Origin: Candidatus Accumulibacter affinis
GTDB lineage: Bacteria > Pseudomonadota > Gammaproteobacteria > Burkholderiales > Rhodocyclaceae
Reading direction: 5' to 3'
Assembly: GCA_016713625.1 (NCBI GenBank)
Contig: JADJOT010000010.1
Span: 1-64,000, forward strand
Length of the DNA: 64,000 nucleotides
Under the pieces are notes generated by a model. That model ran no database searches, had not been told where the DNA came from, and saw only the letters and a program-made list of their open reading frames with translations. The translations under genes and the position numbers were made by a program. Positions 45,191-54,800 of this stretch are shown here, in pieces. Position 1 is the stretch's first letter. Each line of letters begins with the position of its first letter.

Positions 45191-46405
45191 CTAGGCTCTA
45201 TCCGCCGCGCGCCGCACGACGCGCGTGCAATCGGCGGCCGACATGTAGGTCGGCACCGGGTAGGTGCCGTGCGCCTCCGCCAGCGCACGCTGCACGATCT
45301 CGGGGACGTCTGCGTCGGCGATCTGCTCGATTATTTTCGGGATGCCGACGGACGCGTTCAGATCTCGGATGGCGGCGATGAGTCTCAGCGCGAGCGATCG
45401 GGGGTCCTCGCGGGGGTCCTGGCCTCCTGGCCCGAGCCCGCAGGCGCGCGCGAGCTCCGCCATCCGCAAGGCGGCGCCGTCCACGTAGAAGTCGAGCACG
45501 TACGGGAACAAGATCGCGTTCAGGTATCCGTGCGGAAGGTGGTAGAGCGGGCCGAGCTGGTGGGCGATGGCGTGGACGTAGCCGACGCTCGCCCTGGTGA
45601 AGGCAAGGCCAGCGAGGCAGGACGCGACAGCAAGGCTCTGCCGGGCGGCGATGTCGCGACCGTCCTCGCAAGCCTGGGGCAGATCGCGAAAGATCGCGCG
45701 CGCCGCGGCCACGGACAAGGCTCGCGTCGCCGGTGTGGCGAGTGTCGACAGGTTGGACTCGATCGCATGCGTCAGCGCATCCATGCCCGTAGCGGCGGTC
45801 ACCTGTGGCGGCAGGCCGACCATGAGCTTCGGATCGAGCGCGATCGCCGCTGGAACGAGCTTGTTGTCGACGATGGCGAATTTCCGCCCGGCCCCCGGAT
45901 CGGAGACGACGGAAGCGACGGTCACCTCCGAGCCGCTGCCCGCCGTAGTCGGAACCGCGAAGAACGGCAATACGCGGGCGCGGACCTTGAAGTAGCCATC
46001 GAGGTCCTGCGGACGACGGCCGCTCGCGTAGCATGCGATCATGGCCTTCGCGGCGTCGATCGGTGAGCCGCCGCCGACCGCAAGCACCGCTGTCGCCTCC
46101 GACGTCCGGAGCTGTTCGATCCCCACCATGACGATGGCGATGGTCGGATCGGGCTCGACCTCCGAGAACACCGTCACCGTGAGGCCGGCCTCCGTCAACG
46201 CGTTCAACACCGGGGCGACGACCTTGAGCTCGACGAGCACCTTGTCGGTCACGACGAGGACAGACCGAGCGCCGCAGTCGGCGATCAATCGGGCGAGTTG
46301 GATCGACGAGCCCGGCCCCGTCAGCATGAACGGCGTCGGCGCCGGCAGGAGGCGAGCTGCAACGCCGAGGGCGCGAATGCGGAAACGTGAGAACAGATGT
46401 GTCAT
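45191..46405 (-). CDS. Iron-containing alcohol dehydrogenase (group III)
   Basis: 404 residues; ATG 46405 with AAGGAG about 12 bases upstream. Cofactor loop VLAVGGGSPIDAAKAMIA and the TTAGSGSEVT stretch are typical of the family. The metal ligands are in DALTHAIES and GYVHAIAHQLGPLYHLPHG (Asp and three His). Reaction: primary alcohol to aldehyde with NAD(P). It lies directly upstream of the aldehyde dehydrogenase, so the pair could oxidise an alcohol through to an acid. Confidence 0.9.
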   Translation of the reverse strand: MTHLFSRFRIRALGVAARLLPAPTPFMLTGPGSSIQLARLIADCGARSVLVVTDKVLVELKVVAPVLNALTEAGLTVTVFSEVEPDPTIAIVMVGIEQLRTSEATAVLAVGGGSPIDAAKAMIACYASGRRPQDLDGYFKVRARVLPFFAVPTTAGSGSEVTVASVVSDPGAGRKFAIVDNKLVPAAIALDPKLMVGLPPQVTAATGMDALTHAIESNLSTLATPATRALSVAAARAIFRDLPQACEDGRDIAARQSLAVASCLAGLAFTRASVGYVHAIAHQLGPLYHLPHGYLNAILFPYVLDFYVDGAALRMAELARACGLGPGGQDPREDPRSLALRLIAAIRDLNASVGIPKIIEQIADADVPEIVQRALAEAHGTYPVPTYMSAADCTRVVRRAADRA

Positions 46406-46548
46406 GTAATCTACTTACTCCTTCTTAACCGGTGTCACCCAACAGGATAAAAAATCCAATCGGCTTTCGCGGAGTAAGGATTGCCGTCTTGGCCCGACGT
46501 GGTATCGCTCGTGGTGAGCTTACCATCAGTGCCGAAGACGTTGTTTAT

Positions 46549-47460
46549 TCAGAAGCGTCCGATGAAGGTCGCGCCGAAGAGCGGCGCCGGGTCGAAGTCC
46601 TCCTCGCGCAGCTTGTGGCCGGACGAGTTTTCAACGCGCAGCCTGCCGCCGGCCACGACGCCGCCATAGAGGTGCAGCGCCATCTGGTCGGTGAAGTTGC
46701 GCGTCACCCGCACGAACACCGGCACACCGCTTTCTTCACCGACGCCGTTACGCACCCCGCCGGTTTCGCTCAGGCGAAAGCGCATGACCCGGTAGGCCGC
46801 GCCGAAACCCGCAGTCCAGCCACCATCGAAGCGGTAATCCAGCTCCAGGCCGGCCGGCCCGGTCGGGCCGCTGGAGAGGGGATTGATCAGGCGCCAACGG
46901 TCTCCGAAGCGCCAATCGACGACCAGGAACGGGAATACGCTGGTTTTCTCGATCCCGTCGAACACCCCGACGCCGAGGCCGAGACGATTGCCACCGTCGA
47001 AGCGCCTTGACCCGGAGACCGTGGCGCCCCAGGTGAGCGAATCGCCGGTGTTCGCCCCATTTTCCTTGAACCAGTCCACCGAGGGCACGAATCCTACGCT
47101 CCAGCCGTCGCCGACCTCGAACGAGAGCGGTGCCGACACGCCGTAACGCTGAACAATGCTCCACGGCGCTACCCGGCCGAAAGCGCCTGAGTTGGAGAAC
47201 GAATAGTCGAAATAGTCGTAGGCGAGGGTGATACCTGCGCGGTTGCCTCCGCCGAGGTCTGTGGAAGCTCCGCCGCGCAGGATCGCGCCGCCCACGCTGA
47301 AATCACCGCCGCGGTCGAGATCGGCTTTGCCCTGGTAGACCGGCGTGAGCGAGACGAAGCCTTGCCAGTTACCCGTCTCGCTCCCGTGCACAGAACCCGT
47401 GGCCGCCAACAGCGAGGCAAGAAGCGTAAGGGTCGAAACCCGCCAAGAACCTGAATTCAT
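46549..47460 (-). CDS. Outer-membrane beta-barrel protein, function unknown
   Basis: 303 residues with signal peptide (VSTLTLLASLLAATGSVHG-S). Amphipathic strands run throughout (GGDFSVGGAILRGGASTDLGG; RAGITLAYDYFDYSF; GVPVFVRVTRNFTDQMALHLYGG), ending FIGRF with the C-terminal Phe that BAM recognises. No family is certain. It precedes the alcohol and aldehyde dehydrogenases (143-nt gap) on the same strand, perhaps as the uptake pore of a small oxidation pathway. AGGAG lies six bases before the ATG. Confidence 0.8.
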   Translation of the reverse strand: MNSGSWRVSTLTLLASLLAATGSVHGSETGNWQGFVSLTPVYQGKADLDRGGDFSVGGAILRGGASTDLGGGNRAGITLAYDYFDYSFSNSGAFGRVAPWSIVQRYGVSAPLSFEVGDGWSVGFVPSVDWFKENGANTGDSLTWGATVSGSRRFDGGNRLGLGVGVFDGIEKTSVFPFLVVDWRFGDRWRLINPLSSGPTGPAGLELDYRFDGGWTAGFGAAYRVMRFRLSETGGVRNGVGEESGVPVFVRVTRNFTDQMALHLYGGVVAGGRLRVENSSGHKLREEDFDPAPLFGATFIGRF

Positions 47461-47728
47461 CCCGATCTCCTGTGAATTTTAGCAAACGGCCTGAATGATA
47501 ACGCTCACCAGGGGGCAAGCGAATGGAGATTGCCGGTCTGCCGGCTTTGGCTGGAGTTTCTGTAGTGGCAAAGAGACAAGAGAGACCTCGTCGCGCTCGC
47601 AGGCGCCGGCGACGGGAATCAAACGCGCCAGCGCCGCGGCTGATTGCAGCCTCGGGCAGCTCTCCGGGAGCGCAACGGGTGGAATCGCTGGACGCACACG
47701 CCAGGCACCCTGGGATCCCTGGCGACCT

Positions 47729-48406
47729 TCAGCCGAGCAGGCTGGCGGCGATATTGATGGTCACCGCCAGCAGGGTGGTGTTGAAGGCAAACGCAATCAT
47801 GCCCTGCGCCATCGCCAGCCGCCGCATTCGCGTACTGGCGATGGCGACATCTGCGGTCTGGGAGGTCATGCCGACGACCAGGGCAAAGTACAGGAAGTCC
47901 ATATAAACCGGCGGCCCCTTACCAGGAAATTCGAGGGGATTGGCGCCATCCTTGCCGTGGGTGGCGTAATAGGCGTGCGCGTAGTGGAGAGCAAAAGAGG
48001 TGTGCACGAGCAGCCAGGAGGCCACGAAAGTCACCGCCACCAAGGCCAGGTGCACGCCTTGTCGCGCTGGTGTGAGCGTGTGCAGATCAGCAAGCTCGAT
48101 CAGGATGGCGGCAATACTGGCCAGCGCAGCGGCGACGGTCAGAACGAGGACCACCACGGCACCATCATCCTGAGTACGGGCGCGCCAGCGCATATGCTCC
48201 ACAGTCGCCCGCGCCATCATCAGCCAGGCCAGTACCAAATAAAGACCCGCGCCAAGATCCCAGGTGATCAGGGTTCGCGTTGCCGGGGCCAACTCCTGCG
48301 GCAGAGCCAGGAAGGTGAGCACGCCCATGCCACAGGCGATCATCAGCCGCGGTCGGGCGCGCACCTGGTGCCACAGTTTGCTGATTGGGGAGTGGGGAGG
48401 GGTCAT
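47729..48406 (-). CDS. DUF1345 membrane protein
   Basis: 225 residues from ATG 48406 (GGGGAGGGG leader on the coding strand is not visible; the longer frame to 48496 is weak). Six to seven hydrophobic segments; RPRLMIACGMGVLTFLAL, TWDLGAGLYLVLAWLMMARATVEHMRWRAR, VYMDFLYFALVVGMTSQTADVAI and FAFNTTLLAVTINIAASLLG define the DUF1345 family. Function unknown. It runs divergently from the GNAT-dapF set, so the gap 48407-48597 holds both promoters. Confidence 0.87.
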   Translation of the reverse strand: MTPPHSPISKLWHQVRARPRLMIACGMGVLTFLALPQELAPATRTLITWDLGAGLYLVLAWLMMARATVEHMRWRARTQDDGAVVVLVLTVAAALASIAAILIELADLHTLTPARQGVHLALVAVTFVASWLLVHTSFALHYAHAYYATHGKDGANPLEFPGKGPPVYMDFLYFALVVGMTSQTADVAIASTRMRRLAMAQGMIAFAFNTTLLAVTINIAASLLG

Positions 48407-48597
48407 CGAAGGCGCATTATGCAGGCCAGATTCGTCGCTGCGCAATGCATTCGGTGCTGTTTGGTGGGGCGAGAGGGGCAAGCAGCCGCTCACCACCCGC
48501 TACAATTCGTCCTTTGTCCTCCTCGCCAGGCGGAACACCGACGAGCATGCCGCGCTGCGCTCGTGGCGACTGGCGAGACGAGTAAACCGGAGCCACC

Positions 48598-49125
48598 ATG
48601 AACGTCTTGATCACCCCCGTCACTGCCGCAGATATTGAGGATGTCGCCGCGCTGGCACGCCAGATCTGGCAGCACACCTACCTCGGGATCATCACTCAGG
48701 AGCAGATCGATTTCATGCTCGAGCAGCGCTACAACCAGCCACGCCTGCGCGAGGAATTGACCATGCCGCAGATCTGGTGGGAGCAGGCCAGGGTCGCCGG
48801 GCGGCTGGCCGGTTTTTCCTCCTGCCTGCTCACGGCGGCGGGCGAAATGAAGCTCGACAAGATCTATGTCGATGCGCAACAGCAGCGCATGGGGATTGGC
48901 GCTCAGCTCATCGACCATGCCGCGTGCCGCGCCGTGGCGATGGGCTGCAGCAGCCTGATCCTGGCGGTGAACAAGCACAACGAACGCGCCATAGCCGCTT
49001 ATCGCAAGCATGGCTTTGCGGTCCGTGAGTCGGTCCGCGTCGATATTGGCCACGGATTCGTCATGGACGACTTTATAATGGCAAAGTCACTCCTTTCGCC
49101 CACTGCAGATTCTCCACCACGATGA
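48598..49125 (+). CDS. GNAT-family N-acetyltransferase
   Basis: 175 residues. EMKLDKIYVDAQQQRMGIGAQLIDHAACRAVAMGCSSLILAVNKHNERAIAAYRKHGFAV is the acetyl-CoA binding motif A and B of GNAT enzymes. Acceptor unknown. Its stop overlaps the dapF start (ATGA), so it is first in the dapF operon. Confidence 0.92.
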   Translation: MNVLITPVTAADIEDVAALARQIWQHTYLGIITQEQIDFMLEQRYNQPRLREELTMPQIWWEQARVAGRLAGFSSCLLTAAGEMKLDKIYVDAQQQRMGIGAQLIDHAACRAVAMGCSSLILAVNKHNERAIAAYRKHGFAVRESVRVDIGHGFVMDDFIMAKSLLSPTADSPPR

Positions 49126-49952
49126 AACTGACCTTCGCCAAGATGCACGGACTCGGCAACGACTTTGTCGTGCTCGACGGCATCCGCCAGTCGATCGTCC
49201 TGAGCAGCGAGCAGCTACGTTTTCTGGCGGACCGGCATTTCGGTGTTGGCTGCGACCAGGTGCTGCTCGTCGAGCCGGCCAGTCAGCCGGAGGTCGATTT
49301 TCGCTATCGAATCTTCAATGCCGATGGCGGCGAGGTCGAGCAGTGCGGCAACGGCGCACGCTGTTTCGTTCGTTTCGTTCATGAGCAGGGGCTGACTGCC
49401 AAGCGCGAGATCCGCGTCGAGACCCTCAGTGGCGTGATCGTCCCGCGCCTCGAGGACGACGGCGCGGTCACCGTCGATATGGGCGTGCCGGTGTTCGCCC
49501 CGGCGCAGATTCCCTTCCTCAGCGCCAGCGACGATCTGCGGCAGGGCTTGCTCGTCGACGGCGAGGAGGTCGTGATTACCGCCGTCGGGATGGGCAATCC
49601 GCATGCCGTGCAGCTGGTTGCCGACGTCGACAGCGCACCGGTCGAGCGCCAGGGACCGCTGATCGAGTCGCACCCGCGTTTTCCACAACGCGTGAACGCC
49701 GGTTTCGTGCAGGTCCTCGACCGGCACGCCATTCGCCTGCGGGTTTACGAACGGGGTGTTGGCGAAACCATGGCCTGCGGTACCGGCGCCTGTGCCGCCG
49801 CGGTGGCCGGCATCGCTGGCGGCCTGCTCGATTCGCCGGTGCGCGTCGAGACACGCGGCGGGGCATTGAAGCTTGCCTGGAACGGCAGAGGCACCCCGGT
49901 GCTGATGACCGGCCCCGCGGTTACCGTCTTCAAGGGAGAAGTTGAGTTATGA
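49122..49952 (+). CDS. dapF: Diaminopimelate epimerase
   Basis: 276 residues. It converts LL- to meso-diaminopimelate in lysine and peptidoglycan synthesis. KMHGLGNDFVVLD starts the fold. The two catalytic Cys are in EQCGNGARC (Cys75) and MACGTGACAAA (Cys219). The symmetric halves are both intact. Four-base overlaps join it to the GNAT gene before and DUF484 after. Confidence 0.97.
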   Translation: MKLTFAKMHGLGNDFVVLDGIRQSIVLSSEQLRFLADRHFGVGCDQVLLVEPASQPEVDFRYRIFNADGGEVEQCGNGARCFVRFVHEQGLTAKREIRVETLSGVIVPRLEDDGAVTVDMGVPVFAPAQIPFLSASDDLRQGLLVDGEEVVITAVGMGNPHAVQLVADVDSAPVERQGPLIESHPRFPQRVNAGFVQVLDRHAIRLRVYERGVGETMACGTGACAAAVAGIAGGLLDSPVRVETRGGALKLAWNGRGTPVLMTGPAVTVFKGEVEL

Positions 49953-50602
49953 GATCGGAAGAAGTTGCCAGTTACCTGCAGGACAATCCACAGTTTTTCG
50001 AACAGCATGCGGATCTGGTGGCCAACATGGTCGTTCCCCACCCGCACAGTGGACGAACGATCTCGATCACCGAACGCCAGATGCTGGCGTTGCGCGACAA
50101 GAACAAACAACTCGAAGGCAAGATGGGCGAGTTGCTGCAGTTCGGCGAAGAAAACGACGCGATCAGCGAAAAAATGCATCGCCTGGCCGTGGCGATGATC
50201 GCCGCGAAGAGCTTTCAGTCGCTACTGCACACCCTGAACTTCCACCTGCGCGATGATTTTGCCGTCCCGCATGTGGCTGTGCGTCTCTGGCATCGTCCCG
50301 AGGGCAGCGACGAACTGCCGGAATTCGCCGACGTCAGCCACGACCTGCAGGCGTTTTCCGAAACCCTGGCGCAACCCTATTGCGGGTCGACCACCGGCTT
50401 CGAGACCTCTTCGTGGTTTGGCGAGGCGGCGCTGCATGTCCGCTCGCAGGGCCTGATCGCCATGCGTAATGGGGGCGGGACGATCGGCATGATCGCCTTG
50501 GGCAGCGAGGATCATGAACGCTTTTATGCCGGCATGGGGACCATCTACCTCGAACGCCTCGGCGAAATGGCCTCGGCGGCGCTGGCGCGCGTGCTCAGCT
50601 GA
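49949..50602 (+). CDS. DUF484 family protein
   Basis: 217 residues. SEEVASYLQDNPQFFEQHADLVANMVVPHPHSG and the GAF-like C-terminal half (GMIALGSEDHERFYAGMGTIYLERLGEMASAAL) are diagnostic. The dapF-DUF484-xerC order is conserved in proteobacteria. Biochemical role unknown. The start overlaps the dapF stop (ATGA). Confidence 0.95.
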   Translation: MRSEEVASYLQDNPQFFEQHADLVANMVVPHPHSGRTISITERQMLALRDKNKQLEGKMGELLQFGEENDAISEKMHRLAVAMIAAKSFQSLLHTLNFHLRDDFAVPHVAVRLWHRPEGSDELPEFADVSHDLQAFSETLAQPYCGSTTGFETSSWFGEAALHVRSQGLIAMRNGGGTIGMIALGSEDHERFYAGMGTIYLERLGEMASAALARVLS

Positions 50603-50612
50603 AACCCGGGCG

Positions 50613-51527
50613 ATGATGGCCAGCGCACGCGCCACCAGCGTCAGCGCCTACCTCGACGAACTTGCCCAGCAGCGACGGCTGTCTGCGCACACGGTCAACA
50701 ACTATCGGCATGATCTCGACTCGCTGTGCACCCTGATCGGCGAGTTGTGCGGCGACTGCGCTTTCGCTGCGGTTGACCCAGCGCACATCCGCCGCTTCGT
50801 CGTGCAGTTGCACAAGAGCGGCCTGGGCGGCCGCTCACTGGCGCGCACGCTTTCCGCCTGGCGAGGCTTTTATCGCTGGCTGGGTGAGCACGGGCAGGCA
50901 ACGCAGAATCCGGTGGACAGCGTGCGCGCACCGAAGAGCCCGAAGGCGCTGCCGAAAGCGCTGTCGCCTGACGAAGCCAGCCGTCTCCTGGCCGCCGACG
51001 CCGAAGGCCTGCTGGAAGTTCGCGATCAGGCGATCTTCGAACTCTTTTACTCTTCCGGCCTGCGCCTCGCCGAGCTCGCTGCTCTCGACATCTCGTGTCT
51101 CGATGACCTGCTCGCCGGCGAGGTACGCGTCCTTGGCAAACGCAGCAAGCTGCGCATCGTTCCGGTCGGCAGCAAGGCCCGGGAAGCCGTGACGGCGTGG
51201 GCCGCGCTGCGCGGCCGCCTGGCGTCGGCTGACGAGACCGCCTTGTTCGTTGGCCAGCGTGGCAAACGTCTCGGCATGCGCATGATCCAGCTGCGCCTGC
51301 AGCGGCGCGGACTGACCCAGGGCTTGCCGGCGCGGGTGCATCCACACATGCTGCGTCACTCCTTCGCCTCGCACGTCCTGCAGTCCTCGGGCGATTTGCG
51401 CGCGGTGCAGGAAATGCTCGGCCACGCCAGCATCGCCTCGACGCAGGTCTACACCCACCTCGATTTTCAGCATCTCGCCGCGGTCTACGATCAGGCGCAT
51501 CCGCGTGCGAAGCGCAAACCCGAATAG
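50613..51527 (+). CDS. xerC: Tyrosine recombinase XerC
   Basis: 304 residues from ATG 50613. Resolves chromosome dimers with XerD at dif. SAM-like N-terminal domain, then the catalytic set: SSGLRLAELA (Arg), GKRSKLR (Lys), HMLRHSFASHVL (His-x-x-Arg) and GHASIASTQVYTH (His, nucleophile Tyr). Intact and at the end of the dapF operon. A degraded partial copy of its central part lies 12 kb to the right (63270-63535), beyond the defence-like island. Confidence 0.96.
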   Translation: MMASARATSVSAYLDELAQQRRLSAHTVNNYRHDLDSLCTLIGELCGDCAFAAVDPAHIRRFVVQLHKSGLGGRSLARTLSAWRGFYRWLGEHGQATQNPVDSVRAPKSPKALPKALSPDEASRLLAADAEGLLEVRDQAIFELFYSSGLRLAELAALDISCLDDLLAGEVRVLGKRSKLRIVPVGSKAREAVTAWAALRGRLASADETALFVGQRGKRLGMRMIQLRLQRRGLTQGLPARVHPHMLRHSFASHVLQSSGDLRAVQEMLGHASIASTQVYTHLDFQHLAAVYDQAHPRAKRKPE

Positions 51528-51541
51528 GCCGCTGTTCGTAG

Positions 51542-51571
51542 GTTGGGTTAGCCCAAAGGGCGTAACCCAAC
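51542..51571. repeat. GTTGGGTTA hairpin repeat
   Basis: Stem GTTGGGTTA-GCCC / GGGC-TAACCCAAC with a one-base bulge and an AAA loop. This is the widespread family of TGGGTTA/TAACCCA palindromes found between genes in many proteobacteria. It starts 15 bases after the xerC stop, at the left edge of the island, and can end the xerC transcript. Confidence 0.75.
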
Positions 51572-51827
51572 ATTTTGAAGCCTGCCCCAAAAGCCTCCTC
51601 AACCACACAACCTACCTGCGCCGTCAATGCAGAGACCTGATTGCCGGCGGCAACGCTACGCAGCGGTTTCGCAGCAAAAAAAGGCCGAGGCGAACGCCCC
51701 CTACCTTGCTGAACACAGCGACAGGGTCTGACGAGAAACCGCCCCTGTTTTTTCTGTCCGTCGACTATCCGCTGACGCCACCGCTTACAATCCATGAAGA
51801 TTGAATACCAACATTGCGGGAGGCGGT
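51572..51827. other. Leader region of the kinase operon
   Basis: A 256-bp gap between the xerC hairpin and the kinase gene. A TACAAT at 51786-51791 could be a -10 box, but no convincing -35 is present at 17 bp. No other structure seen. Confidence 0.4.
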
Positions 51828-54800
51828 ATGCCGGTATCAGGCTTCAGACACATCCCCTGCGGCGCGCCGGTCAACGCGAGCGAGACGCTCGCCATCGAGA
51901 AGGTCAAGAGCAAGCTTCAAGGCATTCCCGGCCCCTGGGTCCTGTTGTCCAACATTAGCCATTCCAGCCATTCGATGCGGCTTTCTGATGAGATCGACCA
52001 GGTCATCATCGGCCCGCAGGGAATCTTTGTGGTCGAGGTCAAGCATTGGGACTCAGCGTGGATCAAACGAAAACCAATGGTCGCCGAGGACGAAGCTGAG
52101 CGCATCAACGCCAAGGCCAAGCGTGTCGCCGGAAAACTGAAAACCGCTTTCGATCCAGGCTTCGTCGCGCCGCGTTTTTTTCTCACGCGCGGCGAAACCA
52201 GGATGCAGGCGGGTCAGCGCGTCAGGGTACGTGGTGTGCCGGTTTTCGGGCTGAGCGAGTGCGGTGATCTGGTCGATGCCGACGCAGCAAAGATTCTGAC
52301 TCCGGAGCAGGTGCAGCGTGCCACCTTGCTGCTCGAACCGGCTGCACGCATCGCGCTGACCGGCGACCTGCGCAGCTTCGCGGGGCTGATCAATCTCGAG
52401 CGTATGCCGACACCCGACGCGCCTTTTCATCGCGCCTATCGCGGCCAACATCCAACCCGGCGAGACAAGGTCGTTCTGCATCTCTACGACCTTTCCGCCA
52501 CCGACGAGAAGGACGCGGAGAACCGCGCGCGGCGCGAGTACGAAGTCATTCAGCACTGGCAGAAGTCACCCTATCTGCCCAATTTGCTCGACTCCTTCCA
52601 GGAAGCCGAACGTTATCCGGGCGAGTTGTACTGGTTTTCTCTGGGCGATCCCGCCGCGCCGACGCTCGCCGAACGCGTCAAGGATGCGAGCTGGAATATC
52701 GACGACCGCTTGCGCTACGCGCGCGAGGCGCTCCTGGCTCTGGCTGAATTTCATGAGCCGCGTGAGCAAGGGTTGCAACGCATCCTTCATCGCCACATCA
52801 CGCCACATACCTTGCGGGTGCGCCACAACGGACGCCCTCTGTTTACGGACTTCAGCCTGGCCCGACTGGATCAGGCGCTGACCATTTCGCGTACCCCCAC
52901 GGATTTCGGCGAGGACGCCCCTTATGTCGCCCCGGAGGTTCACCAAGGCGGCCTTGCGGCAGCAGATGCTCGGTCCGACGTGTTCGCCGTGTGCGCCAGC
53001 CTGATCACGCTGTTCCCGGCGGAAGAACCGCGTGCCCGGGAAGCGCGTTCCTTCCTGGAGCAAGGTTGCGCCCTGAACCCTGAGGGGCGCGAGGCACTTG
53101 CCGAACTGGCGGCTGTGCTGGAGCGCAACACCGCGCCGCTTGGCAGGCCGACACCCGAACTTCCCGCACCGGAATACTGGGACGAAGACACCGTGGTGCC
53201 GTTCAAGCGCGCGCACTTCAAGATCATCAGCCGTCTCGGGCGTGGCGGTATCGGCCAGACCTTCAAGGTCGTCGAAGTCGATAAAGAACGCTCCGATGAA
53301 GTCTTCGGCAGCTACGTCGCCAAGCTGATCCACCATCAGGCCGATGGCGAAGCCGCGCTGCAAGCCTATCGCAGGGCGCGCGCCTACACCGTGCACCCGC
53401 ATCTTTCCGCCATCCTCGAATACGCCCCCGAGTGGCAGGCGAACCGTTTTGTCGCCCTGATGAAATGGGTGGAAGGGAGGCCCCTGTCGGACCTCACCGG
53501 TGTCCTCGCCTTGCACGCCGAGGAGTTGGGCGAAGCCAGCCTGCAAGACCTTTTGTTGCGCTGGTTGTTTGATCTGAGCGATGCGCTTTGGGCCTTGCAT
53601 CAGGTTGGTCTGGTGCATGGCGATGTCAGCCCGCGCAACATCATCGTTCAGGGCGGCGAAGTGGTGCTCACCGATTACGACACGGTGACCGAAACCGGCA
53701 GCCCGGCGCGCAGCCGCAATCCCTTGTATGCCAGCCACAGTGTCGAGAGCGGTGCGGCGATCGAGACGGGGGATGATCTCTTCGCCCTGGCCGCCAGCTT
53801 TTTCCACGTGGTCTTCGACAAAGACCCCTTCGACTTTGCCGGACAACGCATCAAGAACCGTGGGCTGAACTGGGAAGGTGTGGACGGCACGGGACTTGAA
53901 CGGGTGGTCGAGTTCATGAAGCGCGCGACGACGCCCATCGAAGGCGAACGGTTCGAAGACGCCCGCGCAGCGCTCTCTTCCCTCACGGCGGCAAGCACCG
54001 ATGGCGAAGTTATTGGCCTACCGTTGGCGCCGACCCTCTCCGCCAACAGCGCACCGCGACTGGCCGAACTGCTCTCCGCCTATCCGGGCTCCCGCCACGG
54101 CAACAGCGAAACTCGGGGGCTCGATTCGGCTTTTGCCACGACGACGTACGTGGAAACCCGTCTGGACGACGTTTTGCGGCAGGAGATCGAAGAGGATCAG
54201 GTAAAACTCGCGATCCTGTTTGGCAATGCCGGTGACGGCAAGACGGCGTTCCTGCAGCATCTGCTGGCTGCCTTGGGTGTGCCCGATGTCCATTCTTCGC
54301 AGCGCGTGCAGGAGCGACGCCTAGCCGATGGACGCATCTTGAAAATCAATCTCGATGGCTCCGCAGCGTGGCAGGGTCAATCGGCCAACGCGCTGCTCGA
54401 TCAATTTTTCCAGCCCTGTCATGACCTGAGTTTTTCTGGAACCGCACGCCACCCGCGGATTCTCGCGATTAACAGCGGCAAGCTGCTCGAATGGCTGGAG
54501 ACGCAGGAAGATAGCGCGCTGAGCGAACAACTCTACGCTGCCCTGTTCGAGAGCGAAGACGAAGATCAACCGGTGATCGACCCGCGCATTCGCCTGATCG
54601 ACCTCAACCAGCGCTCCCTGGTGGGAGGAATTGCCGATGGCCAGCTTCGTACCGATTTTCTCGATGCCCTGCTGGACCGTTTTCTTGGTGTGGACCAGAA
54701 CCCGGACCCCTGGGTCGGCTGCGCGACATGCACCGCACAACACCGTTGCACCGCCTGGTATTCGGTCGGTAGCTTGCGCGACCAGCATACCGGCCCGCGC

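Noticed and set aside
47495..48601. A 368-codon plus-strand open frame
   Set aside because: It runs antisense through the DUF1345 gene, has no family features and its composition is typical of a shadow frame in GC-rich DNA.
50613..51827. dif-like site near xerC as island attachment
   Set aside because: I found no convincing 28-bp dif-type inverted repeat in the flanking non-coding DNA.
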